From Mariniphaga sediminis (GTDB taxonomy: Bacteria; Bacteroidota; Bacteroidia; Bacteroidales; Prolixibacteraceae): 64,000 nt of DNA. The stretch is taken from contig NZ_QWET01000001.1 in assembly GCF_003573545.1 (NCBI RefSeq), positions 575,114 through 639,113 of the forward strand. Reading direction: 5' to 3'. This document shows positions 8,846 through 18,940 of this stretch, one piece after another. The notes beneath the pieces were generated by a model that saw only the letters and a list, made by a program, of their open reading frames with translations, had not been told where the DNA came from and did not search any database. Numbering within the stretch: the first letter of the stretch is position 1; every line of letters starts with the position of its first letter. The position numbers and the translations under genes were made by a program.

Positions 8846-10768
8846 CTACCAGAAGAGGTTTTGAACCAAATTAGGATTTACTCTCAGGGTTTGTTGCTTA
8901 AGAGGCCAGAAGTATTCTTTTGTAGTAAACTCAAGTAATTCGAGTGTTACCACGTTGTAGTACTCGCTAGCTGTTTGCCCTTTTACATTCCAGCCTTTTA
9001 CCGGTCGGTTAAATAGCTGGTCAGCTATCTTCCAACGCCGTATATCCCAAAAACGTTTCCCCTCAAATGCCAGTTCTATCATTCGTTCCTGGCGGATTAT
9101 TTCCCGAAGGCCTTCCTTTGTTGAAGGTTTTTCCGGGTACATTGAATACGCTCCCCAACTTTCAACTACACCATTCAGCCCGGCACGTTCACGCACTTTG
9201 TCGAGGTATTCATAAACTTCAGCATCCGGCCCTGAGAACTCATTACGCGCTTCGGCATAAAGCAGGTAAAGATCGGCTAGTCGAATCACAGGAAAAGACA
9301 TCCTGTTGTAAACAAGGGTAGTAGTACCTGCTGTTTCAAAGTTCGAATATTTTTTGATGAAATATCCGGTAATTGAATAGCGCATTGAACTGGACTTACC
9401 TGATGCCTGACCACTTTTTGACTGAAGAACCCAGGAAGTTTCACTTGAGGAACCAGTACCTATGTCTTTATATCGTCCGTTTCCGAACCAAACCCCGCCA
9501 TCGAACCCAAGGTTCGCATAAAACCGGGGCTCCCTGTGCTGATTTAAATTGGCCGTTTCGAAAGTATTGGTCAGATAATATTCCTGATTTTCTGCCAGTG
9601 ATATGGAATACCTGTTTTCAAAATCAAAAGATGGATCTTCATCAATAGGTACACCGTTTTCAGAATAAAAAAGTTCGGCAATATGAATTGGCGGTGACAG
9701 GATGGGCTGGGTTAAAACATTCTGCACATGCGAAAGGGTGAAATAAGGCATCGACAGATATTGGATATTGAGGGCTGTATTTCTCGACATGCCCCATATT
9801 ATTTCTTCATTCCATCTTTCCCCAAAAGCATTTCTGGCAGACATAACTTGCTTTGTTTTCTCAGAAACAGGATACCGAAGATCGTTAAATTCATATAACT
9901 GGTGGTTGGTCATCAAAGCGGTATCAATGGCACTTTTACAGGCGTCCATTGCGATTTTCCATTTATTCTCGTCATATTCCTGACTAAAAAGTTGAATCCC
10001 TCTTGAATCAGCCATGCCTGAGTAAGCTGTATTCCCGTTAAATAAAGGGCTTGCTGCGGTTACCAGCGCTTCCGCTTTTACTGCCATGGCTATGGGTTTT
10101 GTAATCCGGCCCAATTCTGAAGATACATCTCCAATCTCCATCGGAAGATCGGTTATTGCTTCGTTTAATAGCCCGACAACGTAACTGAAACACTCGTCAA
10201 CAGGTTCCCTGAAAACGCGGACTTCGTCTATGCTGGCCGATATCGGTAAATTTTCGTCGATAATTGGAATAGGGCCATACATACGCAACAAATAGTAATG
10301 GAAGTAAGCTTTTAAAAATTTTACTTCTGCGATCCATCTTTTACGTTCAGCATCATTTAAATCATGCACAAGGTGGATGTTTTCCAGGAATATATTACAG
10401 TCTCTGATTCCAATATACAAATTTATCCCTCTGTATCCTCCGTCCCAATAGTTGCAAAGTGGGTTGGATACATTTTGCAAACCTCGTTTTATATCGTAAG
10501 CATAGAAATACCCTGTGTATCGATTATAGTAAGGGTCTCTTCCGTGAACCCATATTTCGTCGCTTCCCATAATGGCCGGATCGGTTGCTGCGTTCCCAAT
10601 TTCGGGGAGGTAGGAGTAACATGTAAATAAAAATTTCTCTGCAGATACTCTGTCACGAAAAGAATAGTCAATGGTCGCCACATTGTCTGGCACCACATCA
10701 AGATAGTCACTACAGGCAAAAGAAATGGAGAAAAGTAGTATTGTGCAAAATATATTTAGTTTTTTCAT
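8846..10768 (-). CDS. susD: SusD/RagB-family nutrient-binding outer membrane lipoprotein
   Basis: A 640-residue lipoprotein (SFACSDYLDVVP near residues 17-28, a classical SusD start). TPR-like N-terminal helices (AEKFLFTCYSYLPEIG; WIAEVKFLKAYFHYYLLRMY) and the C-terminal RagB/SusD signature (RLADLYLLYAEARNE, then LREIIRQERMIELAFEGKRF, then WDIRRWK) are clear. SusD proteins form a lid over the SusC transporter and capture oligosaccharides at the surface. The protein ends in an aromatic residue like many SusD proteins. It lies 18 bases downstream of susC in the same transcript. Ligand unknown. Confidence 0.95.
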   Translation of the reverse strand: MKKLNIFCTILLFSISFACSDYLDVVPDNVATIDYSFRDRVSAEKFLFTCYSYLPEIGNAATDPAIMGSDEIWVHGRDPYYNRYTGYFYAYDIKRGLQNVSNPLCNYWDGGYRGINLYIGIRDCNIFLENIHLVHDLNDAERKRWIAEVKFLKAYFHYYLLRMYGPIPIIDENLPISASIDEVRVFREPVDECFSYVVGLLNEAITDLPMEIGDVSSELGRITKPIAMAVKAEALVTAASPLFNGNTAYSGMADSRGIQLFSQEYDENKWKIAMDACKSAIDTALMTNHQLYEFNDLRYPVSEKTKQVMSARNAFGERWNEEIIWGMSRNTALNIQYLSMPYFTLSHVQNVLTQPILSPPIHIAELFYSENGVPIDEDPSFDFENRYSISLAENQEYYLTNTFETANLNQHREPRFYANLGFDGGVWFGNGRYKDIGTGSSSETSWVLQSKSGQASGKSSSMRYSITGYFIKKYSNFETAGTTTLVYNRMSFPVIRLADLYLLYAEARNEFSGPDAEVYEYLDKVRERAGLNGVVESWGAYSMYPEKPSTKEGLREIIRQERMIELAFEGKRFWDIRRWKIADQLFNRPVKGWNVKGQTASEYYNVVTLELLEFTTKEYFWPLKQQTLRVNPNLVQNLFW

Positions 10769-10786
10769 TTTAGAATATTTAGATTT

Positions 10787-13700
10787 TTAGAATGTAACCT
10801 GAAGTCCCAGGTTAAAAACTTTTTGTACCGGATAACCTAACCCGTTTCCTGCCATTTCGGGATCCCACAATTTAAATTTGCTAAAAGTTAACAGGTTTGT
10901 CCCACTTACATAAAACCTTAAGTTCTCAATTTTGTAACGTTGGACAATATTTTTGGGAATAGAATACCCCATTTCCACTGACTTTAAACGAAGGAATGAA
11001 CCATCGCGCATAAACCAGGTGCTCGTTTGCGTATTGTTTTCGATGATTAAATTAGATAAGCGTGGCCACAGTGCATATATATTGCGATTGTCTTCGGACC
11101 AATGATTGTCAGCATAAACCTGGAGCAAAGCATTTTTAGAAACTCTGGATGAACTCCCATCCACATCTACAAACGGAGATGTGGCTACAGGGTTGATCCA
11201 GAATGACTCGCGTGCAAGCCCTTGAAAGAAGAAAGAGAAGTCTAATCCTTTGACTCCGGTAGATGCACCAAAGCCATAAACAATTTCGGGCTGCGTAGGA
11301 TAACCTATCGGTACTCTGTCAAGAGGGGTAATAGCTCCATCGTTATTAATATCGCGGTATTTTATATCTCCCCCCATGTATTCACTGAATGTTTGTTCAG
11401 GGCTGTTATTGACTTCATATTCATCTACGAATAATCTTTCGGCAATATATCCCCATTGCTGACTAATAGGCTGTCCCACACGCTCAAGCCATGGAGTCTC
11501 AGTGTTATCTACATCTTCATATACTTCATATTTGGCAGTGGCATAGGTGAAATTAGCCCGGGCGGTAATCCACATGCCGTTACTGAAAGATTGATTGTAA
11601 TCTAGTGATATATCAATTCCTTTTCCGCTGGCCTCTCCAATGTTAGATTCAGGTGTGGCCTGTAATCCCATTGTTGTAGGGATATTTGCCCTTGACATTA
11701 AAATATTTTTCCGGTATTCATGATAAACATCAATCATCATTTCTAACCTATCAAAAATGCCGATTTCTGCTCCAAGATTAAGCTTTTGAGAAACTTCCCA
11801 TGTTATCAGTTCATTTGCATATCTGGAGATGGACACTCCATTTAAGGAGTATCCGAAGTCCTGTCCAAAAACGAACCCTTTCGATGAGTTATTCATGTTT
11901 ACTTCAGAAAGATAGAAAAAGCGGTCGTTTGCATCTCCAATGGCATCGTTACCGACAAGTCCGTAGGTTCCTTTCAGTTTTATTTTGGATATGACTTCAG
12001 AAAGACGGCCCGCCCAAAACGGTTCATTGGATAAAATCCACGCTAAGCCAACGGAAGGGAAAAAGCCGAACCGTTCGTTTTGTGCAAATCTTTCGGAACC
12101 GTTGTACCCAAAATTGAATTCAGAAAAATACCTGCTGTCGAAAGAGTAGGTAAAACGACCTGATAATCCCAGATTACGTGAAGGAAGCGACAATGAAAGA
12201 GAACCGGCATTTGCGGTTAAATAGTTACGCATAGTTGAAACCAGTAAACCGCTAATTCCATGTCTGTCATTAAATGTTCTATCATAATTTACTGCTAACT
12301 CAGAGTACATTGTAGCAGTTATCAATTTAACTCCTTCCTTGTAATTAAGATACTCTGTTCCGGTGGTAGGATTCAGGTTAAAAAGTTGGTAAGTGCCGTC
12401 CTGTTTATTGTAGCCGGTAGCGCTATAATAGAAAGGATTGTAATACCTTGATACATTGAAATAAGAGTACCTGTTTGTATTGAAAAGTCCTCTGATATTT
12501 AACCCCTCTGTGATGAAATCCAAATTTTGTTTTAACTCAAACTGTGCCAGCATGAGCGATTTTGTATAATCTTTATACCCTCTTACCATGTCGGCATAGG
12601 GATTTATATATTGTCCCTCATCATAGTTTCCAAAAAGAATATGCTGCACATGAGCCGTTTCTTCTGTAGGAGGGTAGTAGGGAGGAAACAACACCGGATC
12701 TGTCCTCATTACCTTTTTATACAAAGCTGCACCCCCGTCAATTGGTCCGGTATAATTATCGAAAGTCCCATGGAGTCTGACTACGGCCTCTGTTGATGGA
12801 GTTACATTGATATTGATATTAGACCTTAGTAAATATTTTTTTAGATCGATATTGTTATTGAAGTTATTTTGTTTATCAACATTGAGAATACCATAATCCT
12901 GATTATATGTCCCGGCAATGTAATATCTGGCTACTTTCCCCCCTCCGCTTACATTAAAATTTGCCCGATGGTTGACCGTATAATTTTTGAAAAGAGTATT
13001 GTACCAGTCGGTCGCAGGATATATTAAAGGATTGCTTCCTCTTTCTGTATTTTCAATTTTTTCCATTGAGTAAGGAGTCGTACTGAGAGGATTACGTGTT
13101 AGCACAGCTTCATTATTCAGCTTCATATAGGTGATGGGATCGGCCAGGTCCACTTCAGTGGTAGGCATTGAGAATGAGGTTTCATACCGGAAGGTAATTT
13201 TGGCTTTTCCTTCGCGTCCTTCTTTTGTTGTAACCAATATGACTCCGTTGGCTCCCCTGGCACCATAAAGTGCTGTTGCTGCTGCGTCTTTCATAATAGA
13301 GAAACTGGCAATATCGTCGGGTTGAAGCCTGGCCAAATCAGATGAAGACATCTCAACCCCGTCTATCAGGATGAGTGGCCCGCGGGCATAGGAGAACGAT
13401 GTTACACCTCGTACGAAGAAACTTGCATCATCTTGTCCGGGCTCACCGCTTCTTTGGTATGAAATTAATCCCGAGACACGACCGGCAAGTGCAGTTGTCA
13501 AGTTACTTGAAGGAATTTTTAGTTCTTCTGTTTTTACTGTACTTATAGAAGCAAGGACACTTTCCTTTTTTTGCTTTGCAAAAGCGACAATGGTAACATC
13601 TTCCAATTCTTCCGATTTTTCCTCCATGGTAACATTAAGTGCTTTTTGAGCGCCCACATCAATAATCTGACTTTCCATTCCTATAAAAGAAAAAACGAGT

Positions 13701-14227
13701 CTGTCTTCCGGCTGTACATCAATTGAGTAGGTCCCGTCATCATCGGTTATTACCCCACGGCTTGTTCCCAGAACGGTAACTGTTACTCCTGGCAGTGGTT
13801 TCCCTTCTTCATCGGTTACTATTCCTTTTATAATGTTCTGCTGTTTTGGTTGAGGGATTGGTTTGGGTGATTCAAGCTTTGAAATAATTACCGTTTGATC
13901 AACCATGCTGTATTGCATATTCGAGGGCAGTATCACCTGCAAAACTTCTTCAAGTGTTCCGTTTTTTATAGAAATATCGATTTTGGCGTTGATGTCAAAA
14001 TCGTCGTTGCTGTAAAAAAATTCCAGGTCGCTTTGTTTCTTGATATCTTTCAGAACCTCCTTGATGGTCGTGTTTTCATAGTTTAGGTTAAAGTTTTGCG
14101 AGTAGGATCCTTTGGCCCAAACTCCCAAAACATTTAGCAAGACCAAAAACAAAGTTAGTCGCATAAATAAAAAAAATTTAAAGAAATTCATTCTGCCGCT
14201 TTGGTGCGGCAAATACTTTTTTTTCAT
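10787..14227 (-). CDS. susC: SusC/RagA-family TonB-linked outer membrane transporter with STN domain
   Basis: A 1146-residue TonB-dependent transporter. After a signal peptide (cleavage near GSYSQ) comes a secretin/TonB short N-terminal domain (residues ~45-115), the module that touches a FecR-type anti-sigma factor. Next are a carboxypeptidase-regulatory-like domain (GIVTDEEGKPLPGVTVTVLG, ~135-210), the plug (residues ~215-345, with FFVRGVTSFSYARGPLILID and the TALYGARGANGVILVTTKEG segment) and a ~780-residue beta-barrel ending in an aromatic residue (GLQVTF). It imports oligosaccharides with SusD. The STN domain agrees with the adjacent sigma/anti-sigma pair, so the locus is likely controlled by trans-envelope signalling. 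Confidence 0.95.
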   Translation of the reverse strand: MKKKYLPHQSGRMNFFKFFLFMRLTLFLVLLNVLGVWAKGSYSQNFNLNYENTTIKEVLKDIKKQSDLEFFYSNDDFDINAKIDISIKNGTLEEVLQVILPSNMQYSMVDQTVIISKLESPKPIPQPKQQNIIKGIVTDEEGKPLPGVTVTVLGTSRGVITDDDGTYSIDVQPEDRLVFSFIGMESQIIDVGAQKALNVTMEEKSEELEDVTIVAFAKQKKESVLASISTVKTEELKIPSSNLTTALAGRVSGLISYQRSGEPGQDDASFFVRGVTSFSYARGPLILIDGVEMSSSDLARLQPDDIASFSIMKDAAATALYGARGANGVILVTTKEGREGKAKITFRYETSFSMPTTEVDLADPITYMKLNNEAVLTRNPLSTTPYSMEKIENTERGSNPLIYPATDWYNTLFKNYTVNHRANFNVSGGGKVARYYIAGTYNQDYGILNVDKQNNFNNNIDLKKYLLRSNININVTPSTEAVVRLHGTFDNYTGPIDGGAALYKKVMRTDPVLFPPYYPPTEETAHVQHILFGNYDEGQYINPYADMVRGYKDYTKSLMLAQFELKQNLDFITEGLNIRGLFNTNRYSYFNVSRYYNPFYYSATGYNKQDGTYQLFNLNPTTGTEYLNYKEGVKLITATMYSELAVNYDRTFNDRHGISGLLVSTMRNYLTANAGSLSLSLPSRNLGLSGRFTYSFDSRYFSEFNFGYNGSERFAQNERFGFFPSVGLAWILSNEPFWAGRLSEVISKIKLKGTYGLVGNDAIGDANDRFFYLSEVNMNNSSKGFVFGQDFGYSLNGVSISRYANELITWEVSQKLNLGAEIGIFDRLEMMIDVYHEYRKNILMSRANIPTTMGLQATPESNIGEASGKGIDISLDYNQSFSNGMWITARANFTYATAKYEVYEDVDNTETPWLERVGQPISQQWGYIAERLFVDEYEVNNSPEQTFSEYMGGDIKYRDINNDGAITPLDRVPIGYPTQPEIVYGFGASTGVKGLDFSFFFQGLARESFWINPVATSPFVDVDGSSSRVSKNALLQVYADNHWSEDNRNIYALWPRLSNLIIENNTQTSTWFMRDGSFLRLKSVEMGYSIPKNIVQRYKIENLRFYVSGTNLLTFSKFKLWDPEMAGNGLGYPVQKVFNLGLQVTF

Positions 14228-14297
14228 ACTTTTGATTCTTGTTAATTAAAGATTTGTGCTTTTCCGTTAGGACTGAAAAGCATGATTTAAATTCACC

Positions 14298-14328
14298 AGC
14301 CGGGAATTGTTGGTAGCAGTTCCCGGCT
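14298..14328. terminator. GC-rich hairpin between fecR and susC
   Basis: Arms AGCCGGGAA (14298-14306) and TTCCCGGCT (14320-14328) enclose a 13-nt loop. A T-run follows on the plus strand (14328-14334), so on the minus strand an A-run precedes the stem. It starts directly at the end of the fecR reading frame and probably reduces read-through from the sigma/fecR unit into susC. Confidence 0.55.
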
Positions 14329-14332
14329 TTTT

Positions 14333-15304
14333 TTAGTCATTAATAATAATTACCCCGTGTTCATTTTTATAAAATTTCACTTTGTTAGTTAATGTTATGA
14401 TATTCAGATTGTAATCCAGTGTTTCCGTTTTGTTGATAACCCCTGTAAACTTATAGGTTTTTAACGGGTTGCTTTCAAAAGTAAACGTAGCCCCATACCA
14501 TTGTTCCATCAGAAATATCAAGTCGTTTAGTTTGCAGTTGTCGAGATAGACTTTGCCGTTGACCCATTCACAGTAGTATTCTGTATTAATCTGATTTTTA
14601 GTGATATTACCGGTTAAATGGTTGTCTGTAAGTCGTTCTCCCGGCGACATATTATAGGACTTATTTTTATCGTGGTATTTAATTTTTCCTTCCAGCAGAA
14701 TAACTTCGTTGTTACTCCCCTGCGAATAGCTGGTTACTAAAAATTTGGTTCCGTGAACTTTTATAGAGGCATTGTCCAGGGTTACCTGAAATGGAAGTTC
14801 TGCTTTTTTTATATCGAACATGGCCTCTCCGTTAAAGATTATTTCCCTGTTCTTCTGTCCAAACTCACTGCTATATTTTAGCGAAGAACTAGCGCCAATC
14901 CATATTTTGGATTCATCCGGCAATACAACTTCTCTCATTTCACCGGTAGAAGAAGCAACCTCTGTAAATGTTATCTTGTTTTTGGTTTGAGAAGATTGGA
15001 ATATCATTATTCCTGCTACACCTGTTAATGCAACCAAAAGAATAAAAATAGCAGCATAGCGAAAGTTTCGGAGCCTCCGGGTTATCGTGAATGATTTTTT
15101 TTCCACTAACCTCCACTCAATCTTTTTCCATGCTTCTTCCCCAAGGGTTAATTGCGCTATTTTATTGACTTTTTCACGAAGGTTGTAGATTTTTTCCACC
15201 GCCTGAAAATCATCGTCCAGGACATTCCCGGCTTGTTCACTTTTTTCCTGATCGTGAAAAAGTGAAGCGAAATGTTCAAATTTATTATTCTCTTTATTTT
15301 CCAT
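14333..15304 (-). CDS. FecR-family anti-sigma factor
   Basis: A 323-residue inner-membrane protein: a cytoplasmic N-terminal sigma-binding region (1-~85), one transmembrane helix (AAIFILLVALTGVAGIMIF, ~88-106), then a periplasmic FecR domain (VVLPDESKIWIGASSSLKY, then FDIKKAELPFQVTL, then VHGTKFLV). A C-terminal DUF4974-like domain follows (VYLDNCKLNDLIFLMEQWYG, then TFTFESNPL), the part that contacts the STN domain of SusC. It relays substrate import to the ECF sigma factor encoded upstream. The pair is 185 bases apart, in the order sigma-fecR-susC-susD that is standard for Bacteroidota. Confidence 0.92.
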   Translation of the reverse strand: MENKENNKFEHFASLFHDQEKSEQAGNVLDDDFQAVEKIYNLREKVNKIAQLTLGEEAWKKIEWRLVEKKSFTITRRLRNFRYAAIFILLVALTGVAGIMIFQSSQTKNKITFTEVASSTGEMREVVLPDESKIWIGASSSLKYSSEFGQKNREIIFNGEAMFDIKKAELPFQVTLDNASIKVHGTKFLVTSYSQGSNNEVILLEGKIKYHDKNKSYNMSPGERLTDNHLTGNITKNQINTEYYCEWVNGKVYLDNCKLNDLIFLMEQWYGATFTFESNPLKTYKFTGVINKTETLDYNLNIITLTNKVKFYKNEHGVIIIND

Positions 15305-15489
15305 GTTCTTTATTTTAATGACACCATTTTTTGGGAGAGGGTGAAAAGAAAATGATTTTTTTTAGGAATACTGGGAAGTTTATTTGTTTATCCGTTTGCT
15401 TCGGGAGGTTGAATGTTTATCGATTCCATTGTTTTTCCTTTTGAACCAGATAGTTAATTATTTTTATTTCAGAGTAGCAGAAATGAATT

Positions 15490-16074
15490 CTAAAGCTTAT
15501 TCAAATGGCGTTTGATATTCAGACAAAATAAAACCACTACCCACTTCTTTAGTTTTTCCCTTAGCTGGCGGTAGGCAATTCCCATTTGTGTTTTTACCGT
15601 ATTTTTAGAAATGTCCAGGTGACTTGCAATTTGCTGATAAGTCAGCTTTTCGCGGTAGGCCAGGGTGAAAATATTGCGGCACGCTGCAGGTAGTTCGTCA
15701 ATGGCCAATGCAATATTTACGGCCAGTTCTTCATCGTCAAATCGTTCGTGGTTTTCTTCTTCAGCTAAATCAATTAATAATTCCGAAAGGGGAACGGTTT
15801 GGCTTTTGTCGCGTTGAACCTGGTTTAATGCATGGTTTTTTATTGCGGTAAAAAAATAATTTTGCAGGTTCGTTTTAATTTTCAGGTCTTCTCTTTTTTC
15901 CCAGAAGGTGACAAAAACATCTTGTACCAAATCTTCTGCCTGGTCTGTATCTGTGAGGTATCTCAACGCGACAAGGCATGCAGTATGATATTTTTTTTGA
16001 AAAAAATCACCGAATTGTTTTTTTGTCAAAATCGGTGAATTTCTGTTGTCCATTTCTTTCTTGTCTGCCATCAA
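15490..16074 (-). CDS. ECF RNA polymerase sigma factor of the PUL
   Basis: A 194-residue sigma-70 family protein. Region 2 is seen at residues ~20-90 (FFQKKYHTACLVALRYLTD, then DQAEDLVQDVFVTFWEKRED). Region 4 is at ~125-185 (IDELPAACRNIFTLAYREKL, then TYQQIASHLDISKNTVKTQM), the helix-turn-helix that reads the -35 region. The first Met is ambiguous (MMADKKEMDN). It should direct transcription of the downstream susCD operon once released by FecR. Confidence 0.93.
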   Translation of the reverse strand: MMADKKEMDNRNSPILTKKQFGDFFQKKYHTACLVALRYLTDTDQAEDLVQDVFVTFWEKREDLKIKTNLQNYFFTAIKNHALNQVQRDKSQTVPLSELLIDLAEEENHERFDDEELAVNIALAIDELPAACRNIFTLAYREKLTYQQIASHLDISKNTVKTQMGIAYRQLREKLKKWVVVLFCLNIKRHLNKL

Positions 16075-16297
16075 ATCACAGAATTAATGTCAATTGTCAT
16101 CCCTCAATGGAGCCTTAAAAGTAGAAAAAAAGTTGAATGATAAGAAGAATCTTGTTGCAACGTATTTCTCTTTGTTGGGAAGAGTGTACTGTCTTTGGGG
16201 GGCAAGTTAATGTATTACAAGATTGTCCTTCTTTTTTTATTTCAGGATTAAAAAGAGATTTACCGAAATCACTATTCAGCATGCACGAGCTTACAAA

Positions 16298-16327
16298 AAA
16301 GCCACCCTTCAATTGAAAGGTGGCTTT
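16298..16327 (-). terminator. intrinsic terminator of the nqr operon
   Basis: Arms AAAGCCACC (16298-16306) and GGTGGCTTT (16319-16327) with further partial pairing inside. On the minus strand the stem is followed by a T-run (CTTTTTTG). It lies about 45 bases below the end of nqrF. The plus-strand side is also T-rich, so it could work in both directions. Confidence 0.75.
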
Positions 16328-16373
16328 CTTTATATTTTTTCAATACTTTACATTTGCGGCTTTGTAATGTAGC

Positions 16374-17636
16374 TCAACTTCCAAAGTCGTCGAATGCAAC
16401 ATTTTCGTCCGGAACACCGAGGTTATAAAGCATCTTCTGCACGGCGTCGTTCATCATGGGCGGACCGCACAGGTAGTAGTCTATTTCTTCAGGTTCTTCG
16501 TGGTTGTTCAGGTAATGGTCATAAATGACCTGGTGAATAAAGCCGGTTGGGCCTTCCCACTTATCTTCCGGAAGGGGTTCCGACAGGGCCAGGTGAAATT
16601 CGAAATTATCGAAATTCTTTTCAATTTCGCGGAATTGATCGTAGTAGAAAACTTCTTTCCACGAACGTGCCCCGTACCAGAATGTTATCTTTTTGTTCGG
16701 TTCCTTTAAAGTATGGAACAGGTGGAACAGGTGAGAGCGCATAGGCGCCATACCAGCACCACCACCGATAAACATCATTTCGTTGTCGTTTTCTTTCAGA
16801 AAAAATTCCCCGTAAGGACCTGATATCGTTACCTTGTCGCCTGGCTTGCGCGAGAATACGTAGGACGAACAAATACCCGGATTTAGTTTTTTGAACCCAT
16901 TGTTGGCCCGATCCCACGGTGGTGTGGCAATACGAATATTGAGCATGATGATATTACCTTCTGCCGGGTGGTTGGCCATGGAGTAAGCGCGGAATGTAGG
17001 TTCCGGGTTTTTCATTTTTAAATCGAACATGCCAAATTTTTCCCATTCGTCGCGGAACCGATCGTCCACTGAAATGTCTTTAAAGTCTACTTCAATTTTG
17101 GGAACATCAATCTGGATATATCCGCCCGATTTAAAGTTGAGGTTTTCCCCTTCAGGAAGCCTAACTACAAACTCTTTAATAAAAGTGGCCACATTTTTAT
17201 TGGAAACGACTTCGCATTCCCATTTTTTTACGCCGAGTACTTCCTGCGGCACTTTAATTTTCAGGTTCTCTTTTACTTTTACCTGGCAGGCAAGGCGCCA
17301 GTTTTCATTTTGTTCCTTTCGGGTAAAAAAGTCGGTTTCGGTAGGAAGAATGGAACCACCCCCTTCTTCAATCTGGCAGCGGCACATAGCACAGGTACCT
17401 CCGCCGCCACATGCCGATGGAAGCAAAATTTTATTGTTGCTGAGCGTGGAGAGCAATGTATTTCCAGGTTCTGTAACAATTTCCCGTTCTCCTTCATTGA
17501 TACTGATTTGAACTTCTCCCGATGGGGTAAGCTTTTTCTTGGCAAAAAGCAAAATAGCTACCAGCAGGACAACAACCCCCAGAAACACGGCCACACTGGC
17601 TATAACAACAGTCGTTTGTGTTGAAAGCAAAAGCAT
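16374..17636 (-). CDS. nqrF: Na+-NQR subunit F (NADH dehydrogenase, FAD/2Fe-2S)
   Basis: A 420-residue subunit that takes electrons from NADH. One N-terminal membrane helix (residues ~10-32) is followed by a plant-type ferredoxin domain with cluster ligands Cys76, Cys82, Cys85 and Cys117 (SACGGGGTCAMCRC, then WRLACQVK). The FAD-binding motif (FRAYSMANHP) and NADH-binding motif (MMFIGGGAGMAPMRSHLFHL) follow, then a C-terminal CGPPMMND segment. It is the last gene of a six-gene operon and starts 18 bases after nqrE. All expected cofactor residues are present. Confidence 0.97.
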   Translation of the reverse strand: MLLLSTQTTVVIASVAVFLGVVVLLVAILLFAKKKLTPSGEVQISINEGEREIVTEPGNTLLSTLSNNKILLPSACGGGGTCAMCRCQIEEGGGSILPTETDFFTRKEQNENWRLACQVKVKENLKIKVPQEVLGVKKWECEVVSNKNVATFIKEFVVRLPEGENLNFKSGGYIQIDVPKIEVDFKDISVDDRFRDEWEKFGMFDLKMKNPEPTFRAYSMANHPAEGNIIMLNIRIATPPWDRANNGFKKLNPGICSSYVFSRKPGDKVTISGPYGEFFLKENDNEMMFIGGGAGMAPMRSHLFHLFHTLKEPNKKITFWYGARSWKEVFYYDQFREIEKNFDNFEFHLALSEPLPEDKWEGPTGFIHQVIYDHYLNNHEEPEEIDYYLCGPPMMNDAVQKMLYNLGVPDENVAFDDFGS

Positions 17637-17654
17637 TGAAAATGTATTTTTGTT

Positions 17655-18272
17655 TTATAATTTAATTCCCATGAATCCCATAAATGCTAACCCCATCAGG
17701 CCGGTAACAATGAACGTGATACCCAGTCCACGTAATGGTGCCGGCACATTGGAGTACTGAATTTTTTCACGGATGGCTGCAATGCCCACAATAGCCAGAA
17801 ACCAGCCTACACCCGAACCAATTCCATAAGCAGAGGCTTCTCCAATATTTACAAAAGCCTTTTGCTGCATAAAAAGTGAACCACCGAGAATAGCGCAGTT
17901 TACAGCAATCAGGGGAAGGAAAATACCCAATTGGGTATAAAGTACCGGCGCAAATTTCTCAACTATCATTTCAACAAGCTGCACCATGGATGCGATAACC
18001 GCAATAAACATGATGAACGAGAGAAAGCTTAAATCAACCTCTGCAAACGAAGGGCTGAGCCAGGTAAGGGCGCCTTCCTGAAGCACATAGTTTTCCAGTA
18101 AATAATCTACCGGAACAGTGATGCCCAACACGAAAATAACAGCGATGCCCAATCCGGTAGCTGTTTTAACGGTTTTGGAAACGGCCAGATAAGAACACAT
18201 GCCCAGGAAGTAGGCAAAGACCATGTTTTCGATAAAAATCGACTTGACAAATATATTAATCAGATTTTCCAT
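17655..18272 (-). CDS. nqrE: Na+-NQR subunit E
   Basis: A 205-residue integral membrane subunit with about six transmembrane helices. It opens with [20 protein letters not shown] and contains the conserved [12 protein letters not shown]ys segment near residue 26 and the second [11 protein letters not shown]ys segment near residue 120. These Cys are thought to hold an intramembrane iron centre together with NqrD. It is paired with nqrD (20 bases) in the nqr operon. NqrE is homologous to RnfA, but the surrounding nqrA/nqrF genes settle the identity. Confidence 0.96.
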   Translation of the reverse strand: MENLINIFVKSIFIENMVFAYFLGMCSYLAVSKTVKTATGLGIAVIFVLGITVPVDYLLENYVLQEGALTWLSPSFAEVDLSFLSFIMFIAVIASMVQLVEMIVEKFAPVLYTQLGIFLPLIAVNCAILGGSLFMQQKAFVNIGEASAYGIGSGVGWFLAIVGIAAIREKIQYSNVPAPLRGLGITFIVTGLMGLAFMGFMGIKL

Positions 18273-18292
18273 AATTTGCTTTTTCTAATCGA

Positions 18293-18937
18293 TTAATCTT
18301 CAATTAACTTACGGTTGCGGCTACGTTGTACCCAAATAATTATTCCAACCGTGATAAGGGCCATAGGGGGTAAAATCATCATTCCGTTGTTTTCATAAAA
18401 ACCTCCGTTGGCAATGTACCAACTGTCGGGGATAATTTGAAAACCGTAGATAGAACCCGAGCCAAACAGTTCGCGTACAAACCCAACAATAATAAGGATA
18501 ACCCCGTATCCTGCTGCGTTTCCTAAACCATCGAGGAACGATGGCCACGGGCGGTTACCCAGGGCAAATGCCTCGAGGCGTCCCATAATAATACAGTTGG
18601 TAATAATCAGTCCGACAAACACCGAAAGTTGTTTACTTACATCGTAAACATAAGCTTTCAGTACCTGGTCAACCAAAATTACCAGTGAGGCAATAACTAC
18701 CAGTTGAACGATAATCCGGATTCGGTTTGGAATGGTATTTCTCAGAAGTGAGATGATTACATTGGCAAAGGCAAGCACGGCCATTACCGAAACAGCCATA
18801 ACCACCGAAGGTTTAAGCTGGGCTGTTACCGCCAGTGCAGAGCAAATTCCCAGCACTTGTACCGTTATCGGGTTGCTGTTGTTTAACGGGTCGGACAACA
18901 GCTTCATGTTTTTCCTTGAAAAAAGAGTTTCGCTCAT
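18293..18937 (-). CDS. nqrD: Na+-NQR subunit D
   Basis: A 214-residue membrane subunit, mostly hydrophobic helices, with [20 protein letters not shown] near residues 16-35 and [16 protein letters not shown] near 111-126. These Cys-bearing segments match NqrD and the paralogous RnfE. It forms the inverted pair with NqrE in the sodium-translocating core. The gene begins 3 bases after nqrC ends, so translation is probably coupled. Confidence 0.96.
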   Translation of the reverse strand: MSETLFSRKNMKLLSDPLNNSNPITVQVLGICSALAVTAQLKPSVVMAVSVMAVLAFANVIISLLRNTIPNRIRIIVQLVVIASLVILVDQVLKAYVYDVSKQLSVFVGLIITNCIIMGRLEAFALGNRPWPSFLDGLGNAAGYGVILIIVGFVRELFGSGSIYGFQIIPDSWYIANGGFYENNGMMILPPMALITVGIIIWVQRSRNRKLIED

Positions 18938-18940
18938 CGC

